A DNA stretch of 64,000 nucleotides, taken from positions 3,100,501 through 3,164,500 of the forward strand of contig NZ_JAIHOO010000001.1 in assembly GCF_019733395.1 (NCBI RefSeq). The letters are read 5' to 3'. The position numbers and the translations under genes were made by a program. The number at the start of each line of letters is the position of its first letter. The stretch's first letter is position 1. This document shows, one piece after another, positions 5,918 to 14,817 of this stretch. Below the pieces are notes generated by a model. It searched no databases. It was not told the DNA's origin and saw nothing but the letters and a program-made list of their open reading frames with translations. Source of the stretch: Lysobacter sp. BMK333-48F3 (GTDB lineage Bacteria; Pseudomonadota; Gammaproteobacteria; Xanthomonadales; Xanthomonadaceae).

Positions 5918-8842
5918 ATGCAAGAGTTGCTTAGGCTGGCCTCGCGGCCGGTGCGGGGAGCTGTTTGTCTTTTGAACGCGGTCCGCTGCAAGGGCGCGCC
6001 GCCTTCCGCACCGCCAAGGCCGTTGCTTCGCGGCCTGACGATGGCGATAGCGTTCTTCTCGGCCCAGGCCTCGGCGGTCGATTACCGGCAGGAATACGAG
6101 AAGAAGGTCAAGTCGGCCACTGAAATAGTCGCTCTGCAGATCGACAGTGCATCCGGCGAGAAGCTCTCGCTGTACGACGGTCGCCTGCAGTTTCATGTCG
6201 TGGATATCGACATCCCCGGCAACTCGGCCTTGCCGGTGCGACTGGCGCGCAGTTGGAAGCACGACCGGCAGGCCCGGTCCGCTCCGCGCGCGTTCGACGA
6301 CTGGGATCTGGATGCTCCCTATCTGTCGGGCGTGTTCGCCGCCGGCAAGGGGTGGGCGATGCAGTTCGGCGAACGCTGCGGCAGCGCCGGGCTGGTGCTC
6401 GGCAGCGGTTCCGGTTATTCCCAGGACTCGCTCGCCCCGCAGGGCGATTCCGCCCAGGCCCAGGGCAGCTACTACGTCTACTTCGAGCCTAGTCTGTTCT
6501 GGCACGGCTACAACCTGCACGTCGATGGCGGCGAACAGCCGCTGCTGATGAGGCATCCCGGCAATCCCAACGGTCCCTCCGCGGCGCATACCTGGACCAC
6601 CCAGGACGGCTGGGCGTTCTCGTGCATTCCCGCCGACAACGGCGAGGGTTTCCTGGGGCTCGATACCAAGGGCAACAAGTACTACTTCAACCATGTCGCC
6701 GCACTGCCGTACGAACCGGTGCATCAAACCGTGCCGGATCCGTACGCGCCGCCTTGCGAGCTGGGGTGCGACTACCCGCGCTACGTCAATTCGCCCTTGG
6801 GCCCGAAGCTGGCCCGCAACCAGGTCCGCTTGTTCGCGACCAAGGTGGAAGACCGGTTCGGCAACTGGGTGGCCTACGACTACGACGGTTTCAAGCTGCT
6901 GCGCATCCGCAGCAACGACGGCCGCGAGATTGCGCTGGCTCACGATGCGCGTGGTTTGGTGACGCATGCGACGGCAAACGGGCGTGCCTGGACTTACGGC
7001 TACCAGCAAGTGAGCGCGCCTATCGGAAAAAGCGACTACGTGCTCAAGAGCGTGACCTTGCCCGATGGAAGCGGTTGGAGCTACAGCCTGGATCGGCTCG
7101 GATATGCCGAGTCGATGCTGGTAGGCGACGATGGGTGGCGAGTGGACGAGGCCGACTGCGGCAAGCTCGGCCCAGAACCGGATCTGTTCAATCCGAATGA
7201 GGTATTCGCGGGCAGCCTGGTGACTCCATCCGGCGCGCGCTACGACTACAAGGCCAAGCCTACGCGTCATCACCTGACGTATGTCAGCGAGCAGCCTCGC
7301 GGCGGGGGCGGTTCGTGTCCGACCGGGTCTATGATCCCGCGACTGTTCGATGTCGTGTCCTTGTTCGAGCGAACGGTCAGCGGCCCGGGGCTGCCGGCCA
7401 TGACCTGGAGCTACGCTTATCAGCAGCCGGAAAGGAGGTTCCGCCACGAGTGCGACATGGCTCCTGCATCCTGTTCCGACCGCAAGGCCGTGCTGATCAC
7501 TGATCCCGGCGGTGTGTTGAAGAAGCAGTACTACGGGGTCAAGGAGAACGCCAATACCGGCCTTTTGCTCGGCGAGGAGGTTTGGAAGGATGGCGTCCTT
7601 CATCGGACGGTGGGGCAGATCTATCAGGAAGTGCCTGCCGGGCACCCGTATCCGGCATTGCAGGGTTTGAATCCTTCCGAACTCGGACTCTACGACGAGA
7701 GCAACAGCCCAAGCGGCCGAAACCGGCCGCTCAAGCAATCGTGGATCGACCAGGACGGCGTTCGCTTCACCCGCGATATCACTTCGTTCGACCGCTTCGC
7801 CCGCGCCACTGCGGTCAGCCGCTTCAGTTCGCTGGGGTATTCGGCTGGCGAAACCGTGCAGTACCAAGACGATCTGGGCAATTGGATCCTGGGGCAGGTG
7901 GCTCGTTCGACCCGGGACGGCATCGAAACCGCGCGCACCGATTTCAACGCCAACATGCTGCCGTGGCGTACCTACAATCATGGCCTGCTCGTCGAGACGC
8001 TGGCTTATGCGGCCGATGGAACGCTCAGCTCCACGACCGACGCCAAGGGCCGGGCCACCGCGTTCTCGCAATGGAAGCGCGGACTCCCGCAGCTGATTCA
8101 GCATCCCCCGACGCCGGAGGCGCCAGCCGGCGCGACCGAATCGGCGGCGATCGACGACTCGGGTTGGATCAAGTCGACCACCGACGAGAACGGCTACACC
8201 ACCGCCTATGCCCACGATGCAATGGGGCGCCTGGCATCGCTGACCCATCCCAGCGGCGACAGCGTCGCCTGGTTGCCCACCACGCAGAGCTTCGCGGTCT
8301 CGCCGACCGCCCAGCATGGGCTGCCGGCCGGGCATTGGCTGCAGACCATAACCACCGGAAATTCGCGCAAGGTCATCCACTTCGATGCGCTGTGGCGGCC
8401 CGTCGTGACCACGGAGCAGGATCTCGCCGACCCCTCGGCCACGACCCGCTGGTCGGCCAAGCGCTACGACGAAATGGGGCGCGTGGCGTTCGCCTCCTAC
8501 CCGCTCAATCCGCATGTCAGCGGCTGGAAAAGCTTCGACGATACCGGCCTGGCCGGGGTGCAAACCGCGTACGACGCGCTCGACCGGCCCGTGCGCAGCG
8601 TCCAGACCTCCGAGTTGGGCGACCTGACCACGACCATTTCCTACTTGCCTGGTTTCAAGCGGCGAACGGTGAATCCGCGTGGCGTCGCTACGCTCGAATC
8701 CTTCCAGGTCTTCGATCAGCCTGGTTACGACAGCATCGTACAAGTCGACTCGGCGCCAGGGACGGCCAACGCCGCCCGCACCACGATCGTCCGCGACAAT
8801 TTCGGCAAGGCCAAGGAGGTGTCGCGTGGCACTGGGGAATGA
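5918..8842 (+). CDS. RHS repeat protein, N-terminal subunit of split module A
   Basis: 974 residues. The ATG at 5918 is chosen because GGGGGCG precedes it; an in-frame ATG at 5879 is the alternative. A long basic leader ends in a Sec-type signal (LLRGLTMAIAFFSAQASA|VD). The rest is RHS/YD-type beta-strand repeats (FGNWVAYDYDGFKLLRIRSNDG, GRAWTYGYQ, AYAHDAMGRLASLTHPSGD, KRYDEMGRVAFASYPL, TAYDALDRPVRSVQTSELGD). It stops abruptly after NFGKAKEVSRGTGE with no RHS core end (DPDGR) and no tip domain. The next gene continues the RHS shell and starts within this one (17-nt overlap). The paralogue at 51377 is organised the same way. Probably one half of an exported RHS cocoon. Confidence 0.88.
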   Translation: MQELLRLASRPVRGAVCLLNAVRCKGAPPSAPPRPLLRGLTMAIAFFSAQASAVDYRQEYEKKVKSATEIVALQIDSASGEKLSLYDGRLQFHVVDIDIPGNSALPVRLARSWKHDRQARSAPRAFDDWDLDAPYLSGVFAAGKGWAMQFGERCGSAGLVLGSGSGYSQDSLAPQGDSAQAQGSYYVYFEPSLFWHGYNLHVDGGEQPLLMRHPGNPNGPSAAHTWTTQDGWAFSCIPADNGEGFLGLDTKGNKYYFNHVAALPYEPVHQTVPDPYAPPCELGCDYPRYVNSPLGPKLARNQVRLFATKVEDRFGNWVAYDYDGFKLLRIRSNDGREIALAHDARGLVTHATANGRAWTYGYQQVSAPIGKSDYVLKSVTLPDGSGWSYSLDRLGYAESMLVGDDGWRVDEADCGKLGPEPDLFNPNEVFAGSLVTPSGARYDYKAKPTRHHLTYVSEQPRGGGGSCPTGSMIPRLFDVVSLFERTVSGPGLPAMTWSYAYQQPERRFRHECDMAPASCSDRKAVLITDPGGVLKKQYYGVKENANTGLLLGEEVWKDGVLHRTVGQIYQEVPAGHPYPALQGLNPSELGLYDESNSPSGRNRPLKQSWIDQDGVRFTRDITSFDRFARATAVSRFSSLGYSAGETVQYQDDLGNWILGQVARSTRDGIETARTDFNANMLPWRTYNHGLLVETLAYAADGTLSSTTDAKGRATAFSQWKRGLPQLIQHPPTPEAPAGATESAAIDDSGWIKSTTDENGYTTAYAHDAMGRLASLTHPSGDSVAWLPTTQSFAVSPTAQHGLPAGHWLQTITTGNSRKVIHFDALWRPVVTTEQDLADPSATTRWSAKRYDEMGRVAFASYPLNPHVSGWKSFDDTGLAGVQTAYDALDRPVRSVQTSELGDLTTTISYLPGFKRRTVNPRGVATLESFQVFDQPGYDSIVQVDSAPGTANAARTTIVRDNFGKAKEVSRGTGE

Positions 8843-11800
8843 GACCTCGCCGAGGCCGCGGGCCTTCGCTCGCCTGCGCTCGGTTTTCGCGCCTTGGAGC
8901 GCGCGATCCGGAACGACCCTCCCTGCCGGCCTCAGCGCCGTGCTGGCACGCGCGTCGCTGGCGCTGCTGCTCCTTGCGTCGACGGCGCATGCCGACTGTC
9001 CGGTCCCGGACTTCAACAATCCCGACTGCATCGTAGAGCCACCGCCCGAGCGCGATGCCAATCCGGCGGGGATGTCAGTGCCGACCGCGATGCAGGCCGG
9101 GCAGTACTACCCGGTGATGGTGAAGTTCCTCAACACCGGTTCGGCCACCTGGACGGCGGCGGAAGGTTACAAGCTCGGTTCCGCCGGACCGCAGGACAAC
9201 TGGACCTGGGGCCTGGCGCGGGTCGGCGTACCCGGGTCGATCGCTTCGCAGCAAGAAGCGGCTTTCTACTTCACCGTTCGTGCGCCCGAGACGCCGGGGC
9301 GCTACACCTTCCAGTGGCGCATGCTGATGGAGGGCGTCGAGTGGTTCGGGCCTGCCACCTCGGGCGTGGCGGTCGACGTGTACGGCGGTTCGATCTCCGC
9401 TTCGCCGTCGACCTGCACGATTCCCTGGGGCGCCTCCACCTGCACTGTGCGCCTGACTTGGTCGTCGAATGCTCCGAACGCACAGGTGGTGGCCACACTG
9501 ATGGACGGCAGCGGGGCGCAAACCGTCGCCGCGCAGCAGAACGGCAGCATCGACATCAACTGGGTGAACTCGGGCGGTTTTCGTTTCCACCTCAAGAGCG
9601 GCTCGATGACTTTGTCGACGGTGGAGGCCCGCGGCGTCCATACCGTTAATCAGGCCCCGTCGGTTTCGTTGACCTCGCCGGCCAGTGGCCAGCAGTTCCA
9701 GGCGCCGACCCAGGTCGCGCTGGCGGCCACCGCGTCCGACGGCGACGACGGCGTGCAGCGGGTGGAGTTCCATCTCGACGGCGCCAAGATCGCCGAAGAC
9801 ACCTCCGCTCCGTACCAGGCTTCGTGGAACGCCGTTGCGGGCAATCACTCGGTCATGGCGCGGGTGTTCGATACCCGCGGCGCCAGCGCCGATTCGAGCT
9901 ACGCGACCGTCTCGGTCGCGCCTCCGGTTCCGCCGGTGGCGCCGGTATCGCGCAAATACGTCTACGACCCGCAGCAGCGGCTGTGCAAGGTCATCGAACC
10001 GGAAACCGGAGCGACGGTGACCGAGTACGACGAGGTCGGTAACGTTGCCTGGACCGCTGCGGGCTTGAACCTGCCGGATCCCGCGTCGTGCAATCGCAGC
10101 GAGGCGGCTGCGTCCGGGCGCGCGGTGACGCGCAGTTACGACGGGCGCAACCGACTGCAGACGCTCAATTTCCCGGACGGCCGCGGCAACCAGAGCTGGG
10201 AGTACTACCCCGACGGTCTGGCCAAGACGGTGACCACCAGCAACGAGGGCGCCGGGCAGGGCACGGTCGTCAACAGCTATAACTACGACAAGCGGCGCAA
10301 TCTGACCGCCGAGGCGCAGGCCCAGCCCGGCTGGTACACCTGGTCCAGCGGCTACGGCTACGAGCCCGATGGTCAGCTGCGCTGGCACAGCTACCCCACC
10401 GGCACGGTCATCGACTACGCCCCCAACGCCCTGGGGCAGCCAAGGCAGGTCGCCACGACCGGCCAGACTTACGCCAGCAACGTCCGCTACTACCCGAACG
10501 GAGCGGTTTCGCAGTTCACCTACGGCAACGGCATCGTCCACGCGATGACCCAGAATGCGCGCCAATTGCCGCTGCGCAGCACCGACGCCGGCGCGCTGGA
10601 TCTGCAGACCCGTTACGACCCCAACGGCAACGTCATTGAGATCCTCGATCTCGCCCGCGGCGAGACCTACGGCCGCTGGATGACCTACGACGACCTCGAT
10701 CGCCTGATCGCGGCCGGTTCCTGCAGTTTCGGCGGCGACTGCTGGCATCGCTTCAAGTACGACGCCCTGGACAACATCAAATCCTGGTCCCTGGGCGGGG
10801 TGAAGGATCATCGCTATTACTACGACCCCAGCAACCGACTGACCAACGTCCAGAACGCCAGCGGCGCCAGCGTGATCGGGCTGGGCTACGACGTGCAGGG
10901 CAACCTGGAGAACAAGAACGGTCAGGTTTACGCGTTCGACTACGGCAACCGCCTGCGCCGAGTGACGGGCAAGGAGATCTACCGCTACGACGCCCTCGGC
11001 CGGCGCGTGCTGTCGGTGCGTGACGACTGGAGCACAACCAACCGGCTATCGATGTACAACAAGGCCGGCCAGATGATCTATACCGAGGCCGGCAACCCGC
11101 GCAAATCGCTGGAGCACTACTACCTCGGCAGTTCGCTGCTGGCGATCCGCGAGAACGACTGGGCCGCCGGCACGCCCGCGATCGTGCGCTACCAGCACAC
11201 CGACGCCCTCGGAAGTCCGGCAGCGGTCACGGACGCCGCGGGCGCGGTGATCGAACGTACCGACTGGGAGCCCTACGGCGCGGCGATCGGCAAGCCCAAC
11301 TACGACGGAGTCGGCTATACCGGGCACGTCATGGATGGCGGGTCGGGGCTGACGTATATGCAGCAGCGGTATTACGACTCCTTACTAGGACGATTCCTAA
11401 GCGTCGATCCAGTCACGGCGTACGATCAGCCGTTAGTGGCGTTCAATCGCTATCGCTATGGTAATAATGATCCCTACAAATTCACCGACCCGGATGGTCG
11501 CTTTGGGCGACCAGATCCACCGCACATGTGGATTACGGCAGTGGGTAAAAAACAAAATACCGACGGATCAGTTACCGTTCAGCGCATGATCAGTGCATCT
11601 GACACGATCTCGGGCCAGCCGACCGGAGGCGCAGTTGTCCTTCTTCCTCAAAGGTCGGCGGAAGGTGCCCCCGCAAAGGTAGGCGATGCCGTGCAGGAAC
11701 GATTATTGAACTTCAGTGAAAAGGCAGGAAAGATCGTCGAAGTAACGAGTGGTCAAAGAACGGTCGAACAGAATGCCGCCGTTGGCGGTGCGCCAGCTAG

Positions 11801-11996
11801 CCAGCACTTGAATGACAATGCGGCAGATATCAGTATTCAAGGGAATACGCCTACGCAAACTGCTGATGCGGCATACGAATCTGGTGAGTTTAATCGAGTT
11901 AATGAATACACGAATGGCCGAGGAGTGCATGTTGATTTAAGGGAAAACGGCAATCAGGGAAGATTCGATAACTGGAGGCCAAGGGCGAATGAATAA
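8826..11996 (+). CDS. RHS effector subunit of module A with M15-peptidase-like tip
   Basis: 1056 residues from a GTG at 8826, set by a perfect AAGGAGGT at 8813-8820. Signal peptide (LARASLALLLLASTAHA|DC). Domains: an NBR1-Ig-like domain about 83-186 (FLNTGSATWTAAEGYKLGS, GRYTFQWRMLMEGVEWFG), a second Ig-like domain about 278-366 (SPASGQQFQAPTQVALAATA), RHS repeats from about 375, and the RHS core end DPDGR at 888-892. The variable tip (893-1056) contains SGQR (975-978), SQHLNDNAADI with H994 and D1001, and GVHVDL with H1035. That is the Zn-ligand pattern of M15 DD-/LD-carboxypeptidases, so the tip probably cuts peptidoglycan peptides. Base composition turns AT-richer at the tip. Overlaps the immunity gene by 8 nt. 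Confidence 0.88.
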   Translation: MALGNETSPRPRAFARLRSVFAPWSARSGTTLPAGLSAVLARASLALLLLASTAHADCPVPDFNNPDCIVEPPPERDANPAGMSVPTAMQAGQYYPVMVKFLNTGSATWTAAEGYKLGSAGPQDNWTWGLARVGVPGSIASQQEAAFYFTVRAPETPGRYTFQWRMLMEGVEWFGPATSGVAVDVYGGSISASPSTCTIPWGASTCTVRLTWSSNAPNAQVVATLMDGSGAQTVAAQQNGSIDINWVNSGGFRFHLKSGSMTLSTVEARGVHTVNQAPSVSLTSPASGQQFQAPTQVALAATASDGDDGVQRVEFHLDGAKIAEDTSAPYQASWNAVAGNHSVMARVFDTRGASADSSYATVSVAPPVPPVAPVSRKYVYDPQQRLCKVIEPETGATVTEYDEVGNVAWTAAGLNLPDPASCNRSEAAASGRAVTRSYDGRNRLQTLNFPDGRGNQSWEYYPDGLAKTVTTSNEGAGQGTVVNSYNYDKRRNLTAEAQAQPGWYTWSSGYGYEPDGQLRWHSYPTGTVIDYAPNALGQPRQVATTGQTYASNVRYYPNGAVSQFTYGNGIVHAMTQNARQLPLRSTDAGALDLQTRYDPNGNVIEILDLARGETYGRWMTYDDLDRLIAAGSCSFGGDCWHRFKYDALDNIKSWSLGGVKDHRYYYDPSNRLTNVQNASGASVIGLGYDVQGNLENKNGQVYAFDYGNRLRRVTGKEIYRYDALGRRVLSVRDDWSTTNRLSMYNKAGQMIYTEAGNPRKSLEHYYLGSSLLAIRENDWAAGTPAIVRYQHTDALGSPAAVTDAAGAVIERTDWEPYGAAIGKPNYDGVGYTGHVMDGGSGLTYMQQRYYDSLLGRFLSVDPVTAYDQPLVAFNRYRYGNNDPYKFTDPDGRFGRPDPPHMWITAVGKKQNTDGSVTVQRMISASDTISGQPTGGAVVLLPQRSAEGAPAKVGDAVQERLLNFSEKAGKIVEVTSGQRTVEQNAAVGGAPASQHLNDNAADISIQGNTPTQTADAAYESGEFNRVNEYTNGRGVHVDLRENGNQGRFDNWRPRANE

Positions 11997-12567
11997 GTAT
12001 CTTTTTCTGTTGTTGTTTCTGACTTCATGTGGATCAGGTGACCGAAAAATCCCGTCCCAGCCTGCCGCTGTTCGCAATGATTCGAATGTGGGTGCTTACG
12101 TAGTCGACTCTGCTATGGGCAGGTTGAACGGGGTTTACGTGGGCATGAGTGAGTTTGAATTGTCTTCACTCAGGTATCCAGAGTCTCGAGGCGTTGTTAG
12201 GTTGGAGGGGGACGATTATGTCGCTATCGATGTTTCGATTGACGGGAAGGTGCCGATCGAGTGTATTTTGGCTGGGGATGGGAGCGTGGAGAGATTCTCA
12301 ACCGCTTCGTCGTTGGTTCACGATGAGCGCGGAATTGGAGTGGGCGCTACGGTACGCGAACTGAAGATGGCATATCCCGCGGGCAGGCTTCTTGTCGGCG
12401 ACGAAGACGGCCGATTTGCCCGCTTCGTTAATGGATCAAAAGTGGTCTTCTCGCTAGACAAGAGCAAAATCGATGATGTGTGTTTCGACAATCCTGTCGA
12501 GAAGTGCAAGGTTGACGAGCAGGGGGTCAAGGTGGAAAGAGTTGTTGTAAATAGGCATGTTTATTGA
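11989..12567 (+). CDS. lipoprotein, candidate immunity protein for the M15-like tip
   Basis: 192 residues. The N-terminus MNKYLFLLLFLTSC has a lipobox with C14, so the protein should be a periplasm-facing lipoprotein. The mature part (GRLNGVYVGMSEFELSSLRYPES, GIGVGATVRELKMAYPAGRLL, RFVNGSKVVFSLDK) resembles small envelope proteins with a repeated beta-alpha motif; no named family. The ATG overlaps the effector stop (ATGAATAA), which implies coupled translation, the normal arrangement for effector-immunity pairs. A periplasmic location fits protection from a peptidoglycan-cleaving tip. Its base composition matches the tip rather than the RHS core, suggesting the two moved together. Confidence 0.75.
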   Translation: MNKYLFLLLFLTSCGSGDRKIPSQPAAVRNDSNVGAYVVDSAMGRLNGVYVGMSEFELSSLRYPESRGVVRLEGDDYVAIDVSIDGKVPIECILAGDGSVERFSTASSLVHDERGIGVGATVRELKMAYPAGRLLVGDEDGRFARFVNGSKVVFSLDKSKIDDVCFDNPVEKCKVDEQGVKVERVVVNRHVY

Positions 12568-12584
12568 AAAAGGTTTAGTTGCAG

Positions 12585-12655
12585 ACCGGCGCGGTTGGAA
12601 TACGGCAACGGCATCGGCTACACAATGAGCCTGAGCGCGCCAGTTGCCGGCGCGT
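12585..12655 (+). pseudogene. possible short RHS-core remnant
   Basis: In one frame this stretch reads LEYGNGIGYTMS before decaying, close to the RHS motif TYGNGIVHAMTQ of the intact module. The match includes a 16-bp identical stretch (TACGGCAACGGCATCG, also at about 10520). There is no start codon and no open frame beyond it. It may be the scar of an older RHS tip that was displaced by recombination. Confidence 0.4.
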
Positions 12656-12706
12656 AGCATCAGGAATCATCTGAGCTCTAGCGGGTAGAAATGCCGGGAG
12701 GAGCCT

Positions 12707-13219
12707 ATGGGGAAGGGGAGGTCGGCCGCTCTTTCGATCGCTATGTTAATTCTACTTTGTTCCGCAATCCGCTCTTGGTCGATGGATAGGGCGTCAACTG
12801 ACGAAGTAAAGTTGCAGCGGGTCGACAGCGTGGGCCTAGCTGAGCTGTGGAACTCCGATGGTCCTCACTTGTTTACATCCAAGGATGGTCTGATTGTCGG
12901 ATTTTGGCTGGCCGACCGGGAGTCCGCTCCGGCGCAGAACGGAAAAACATTGGTCGGCTTCTTCGCTGTCGGAACCGGCGATGTGGGCGAGATTCTGGTG
13001 GCTGTCAAGGTATGGTTGAACGGTTGTGATTTTTCTTCAGAAACTACGAAAAAATTCATCGAAAGGAATGGTCAGGTCGTGCTGTTTTTTCTGCCAAGCG
13101 GGTGCGCTTCGGCAGATCTGTGCGCCGAAACTATCGTTGCGCTATCGATCCGTCTCGGAGAAGGTGGCGCCTCCGTGCTTGTTAACGGAAAACCTGTGGG
13201 AGTGATTGAGGGGCCTTGA
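12707..13219 (+). CDS. hypothetical secreted protein downstream of RHS module A
   Basis: 170 residues with a strong ribosome site (GGGAGGAG) before the ATG. The N-terminus (SIAMLILLCSAIRSWS|MD) is a signal peptide or anchor. The remainder is beta-rich (LIVGFWLADRE, LVGFFAVGTGDVGEILVAVKVWLNGCDF, VVLFFLPSGCASADLC) with three cysteines that could form disulfides in the periplasm. AT-richer than the RHS core. Its place among broken RHS remnants suggests an orphan immunity or tip-associated gene, but no family is recognised. Confidence 0.65.
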   Translation: MGKGRSAALSIAMLILLCSAIRSWSMDRASTDEVKLQRVDSVGLAELWNSDGPHLFTSKDGLIVGFWLADRESAPAQNGKTLVGFFAVGTGDVGEILVAVKVWLNGCDFSSETTKKFIERNGQVVLFFLPSGCASADLCAETIVALSIRLGEGGASVLVNGKPVGVIEGP

Positions 13220-13300
13220 TTTTTTGCTCTGCCAAGATTCAAGTCGTTCGGGTCGTATCGGAAGGTCGGGTGCATAGAGTTACTGCTCGGAGAAGAAGCA

Positions 13301-13726
13301 ATGTCACGGCGTACTTGTTACGGATTAGTTCTACTTCTCTTGGTTGCGCCCGGGGCGTTGGCAGATGAGTCGGCAGCGAACCGACTTTCACATGCGCTCG
13401 TTGATGCCAGGTTTGTGGAATTGTATTTCGTATCCAAGACGGGTGGCTACGACTACAGCCCTGTCGAGATCAGGCGAGTCGCTTCAGTTCGATTGCGTAG
13501 AGAGTGCGGAAGGGACTGTGCAAACCTCATGGCGCCGGTCGTTTCTCATCTGCGAAATGCACGTGGCGGGGGGTGTCAGCGTGGACAGCAGGATGTTCTT
13601 ATCGATTTGGGAGACGATGCGCATATTTTATATAGCTACTCCGGGCGCACTATCGAATATCAGGGGCGCTGCTACTTCAATCCAGAGGGTGTGAGAGGGA
13701 TTTTGAGGTCTATTGAATTCTACTGA
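13301..13726 (+). CDS. hypothetical secreted protein
   Basis: 141 residues with a GGAGAAG ribosome site and a signal peptide (CYGLVLLLLVAPGALA|DE). The mature part has four cysteines (RRECGRDCANLM, GGGCQRGQQDV, YQGRCYFNPEG) and a closing segment EGVRGILRSIEFY, which looks like a small disulfide-stabilised periplasmic protein. Not recognised. It lies in the tail of the RHS island and may be an orphan immunity gene. Confidence 0.65.
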   Translation: MSRRTCYGLVLLLLVAPGALADESAANRLSHALVDARFVELYFVSKTGGYDYSPVEIRRVASVRLRRECGRDCANLMAPVVSHLRNARGGGCQRGQQDVLIDLGDDAHILYSYSGRTIEYQGRCYFNPEGVRGILRSIEFY

Positions 13727-13742
13727 TTGTTGGATTGGTGGC

Positions 13743-14051
13743 GTGCGAGTGGATATTCCGACAAATATTTCATTGATGATTGTCGGCTATCGGGATTTTC
13801 ATGATGTGCCGCGCCTTATTCTTGCAAGCGATCTGGATGCGAGGTTCTGGATTCTTGATTGCCCATTCGACGATGAGGCCGATGAATACTCGCAAACCTA
13901 TTCGGTCTTCTTTGTGGGTCATGATCTTCTTGAGTCGAAACGGTTGTTGGAATCCTGGCCGAGCCATTCGCGAGGACACAGCGTGGGGTCTATCGAGGTG
14001 GATCGAGTCCGTTTCGATAGCACGCGGCGTGCGGAATTTATCTGTACGTGA
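13743..14051 (+). CDS. small hypothetical protein
   Basis: About 102 residues from a GTG at 13743 (GTG 13749 is equally likely, with GGTGG upstream; a TTG at 13713 would overlap the previous gene). Sequence includes SLMIVGYRDFHDVPRLILASDLDARFWILDCPFDDEADEY, a mixed alpha/beta acidic pattern common in cytosolic immunity proteins. AT-rich for the region. Family unknown. Confidence 0.5.
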   Translation: MRVDIPTNISLMIVGYRDFHDVPRLILASDLDARFWILDCPFDDEADEYSQTYSVFFVGHDLLESKRLLESWPSHSRGHSVGSIEVDRVRFDSTRRAEFICT

Positions 14052-14060
14052 TCCGCATGG

Positions 14061-14504
14061 ATGGTCGTAGCGCGGACTGATTTTTCGTTGGCGATTTGCG
14101 AGTGTGCGACTGCGCCGAAAGGTCTGTATTGTCAAACGGACGGCCAGTCCATGCTCATGCCGGCAGGCACCAGGTGGTCAAGTGGCGACTATGTCGAAAT
14201 CGCGGTGCTGTCGATCGAGGATTCGCAGCTCGAGCGGGCGCTGAAGGCAGCGTTGCTGCACGGTTTCGAAGCCGGCATGGGACGATGGGCGGCCATCGGA
14301 GTTCGCTTGCAATCTGGCGTCCTGGTCGAGCTGATCCGTTATGCCGACGTCGAAACAGACAGGTTTGCCTTGCGCGTCGACCGAAGTGCCGAACCCGCGC
14401 CTGCCCTGGCCGAGGTCCTCGCCCAGCTTGGTCTGGTGGAAGGGAGCGTCCTCTGGGTGGCCGATGCAGCGAAAGCGTATCGAGACTATTGCGATGAACG
14501 CTGA
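14061..14504 (+). CDS. hypothetical protein with a decayed second copy at 16965
   Basis: 147 residues from the ATG at 14061; no strong ribosome site is visible, so translation may be coupled to the gene ending at 14051. The core (MLMPAGTRWSSGDYVEIAVLS, LERALKAALLHGFEAGMGRW, LVELIRYADVE) is a mixed alpha/beta protein with no signal peptide. A frameshifted copy of the middle of this gene lies at 16965-17293. It overlaps the next gene by 11 nt. Possibly part of an immunity or toxin-associated pair; function unknown. Confidence 0.6.
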   Translation: MVVARTDFSLAICECATAPKGLYCQTDGQSMLMPAGTRWSSGDYVEIAVLSIEDSQLERALKAALLHGFEAGMGRWAAIGVRLQSGVLVELIRYADVETDRFALRVDRSAEPAPALAEVLAQLGLVEGSVLWVADAAKAYRDYCDER

Positions 14505-14763
14505 GCGGCTCGTCGTCTGGATGGAAGGGCAGTGGGGCGAAGACGGGTTTCTCGAAGCCTTGCGCCGCGGCGTATTCGACTCGGCCAGGGCGACGGAATT
14601 TCTTGCCGGATCGGGATCGATATCCATCGCAGACGATGCGCTCGTTCCCAGGCGACTGTTGTCGCTGGTGTGGTACTTGCCGCTCTACCTAAGTTGGCAG
14701 AAGGAGCGCGTCGTGGAGGTTTCCTCTATCGATCTGGTCGAGCGGTTTCTGAGAAGGACGTAA
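14494..14763 (+). CDS. small hypothetical protein overlapping the previous gene
   Basis: 89 residues starting MNAERLVVWMEGQWGEDGFLEALRRG. The ATG at 14494 lies inside the end of the previous gene, which suggests coupled translation. The sequence is mostly helical with an amphipathic or membrane-facing stretch (LLSLVWYLPLYLSWQKERVVEV). Not recognised. The two overlapping genes may form a functional pair. Confidence 0.55.
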   Translation: MNAERLVVWMEGQWGEDGFLEALRRGVFDSARATEFLAGSGSISIADDALVPRRLLSLVWYLPLYLSWQKERVVEVSSIDLVERFLRRT

Positions 14764-14817
14764 AAAATATCGAGGGTGGAGCCGCCCCAGGAGTAAGCCA
14801 ACAGGGCGAGGTAGATA

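Noticed and set aside
5918..8842. RHS module A as one gene broken by a frameshift
   Set aside because: The second gene has its own perfect Shine-Dalgarno sequence and signal peptide, and module B has the same split, so two genes are intended.
5771..9061. 1096-codon minus-strand frame over RHS module A
   Set aside because: Shadow of the real plus-strand RHS genes; it has no ribosome site, and its composition is that of reversed RHS codons.
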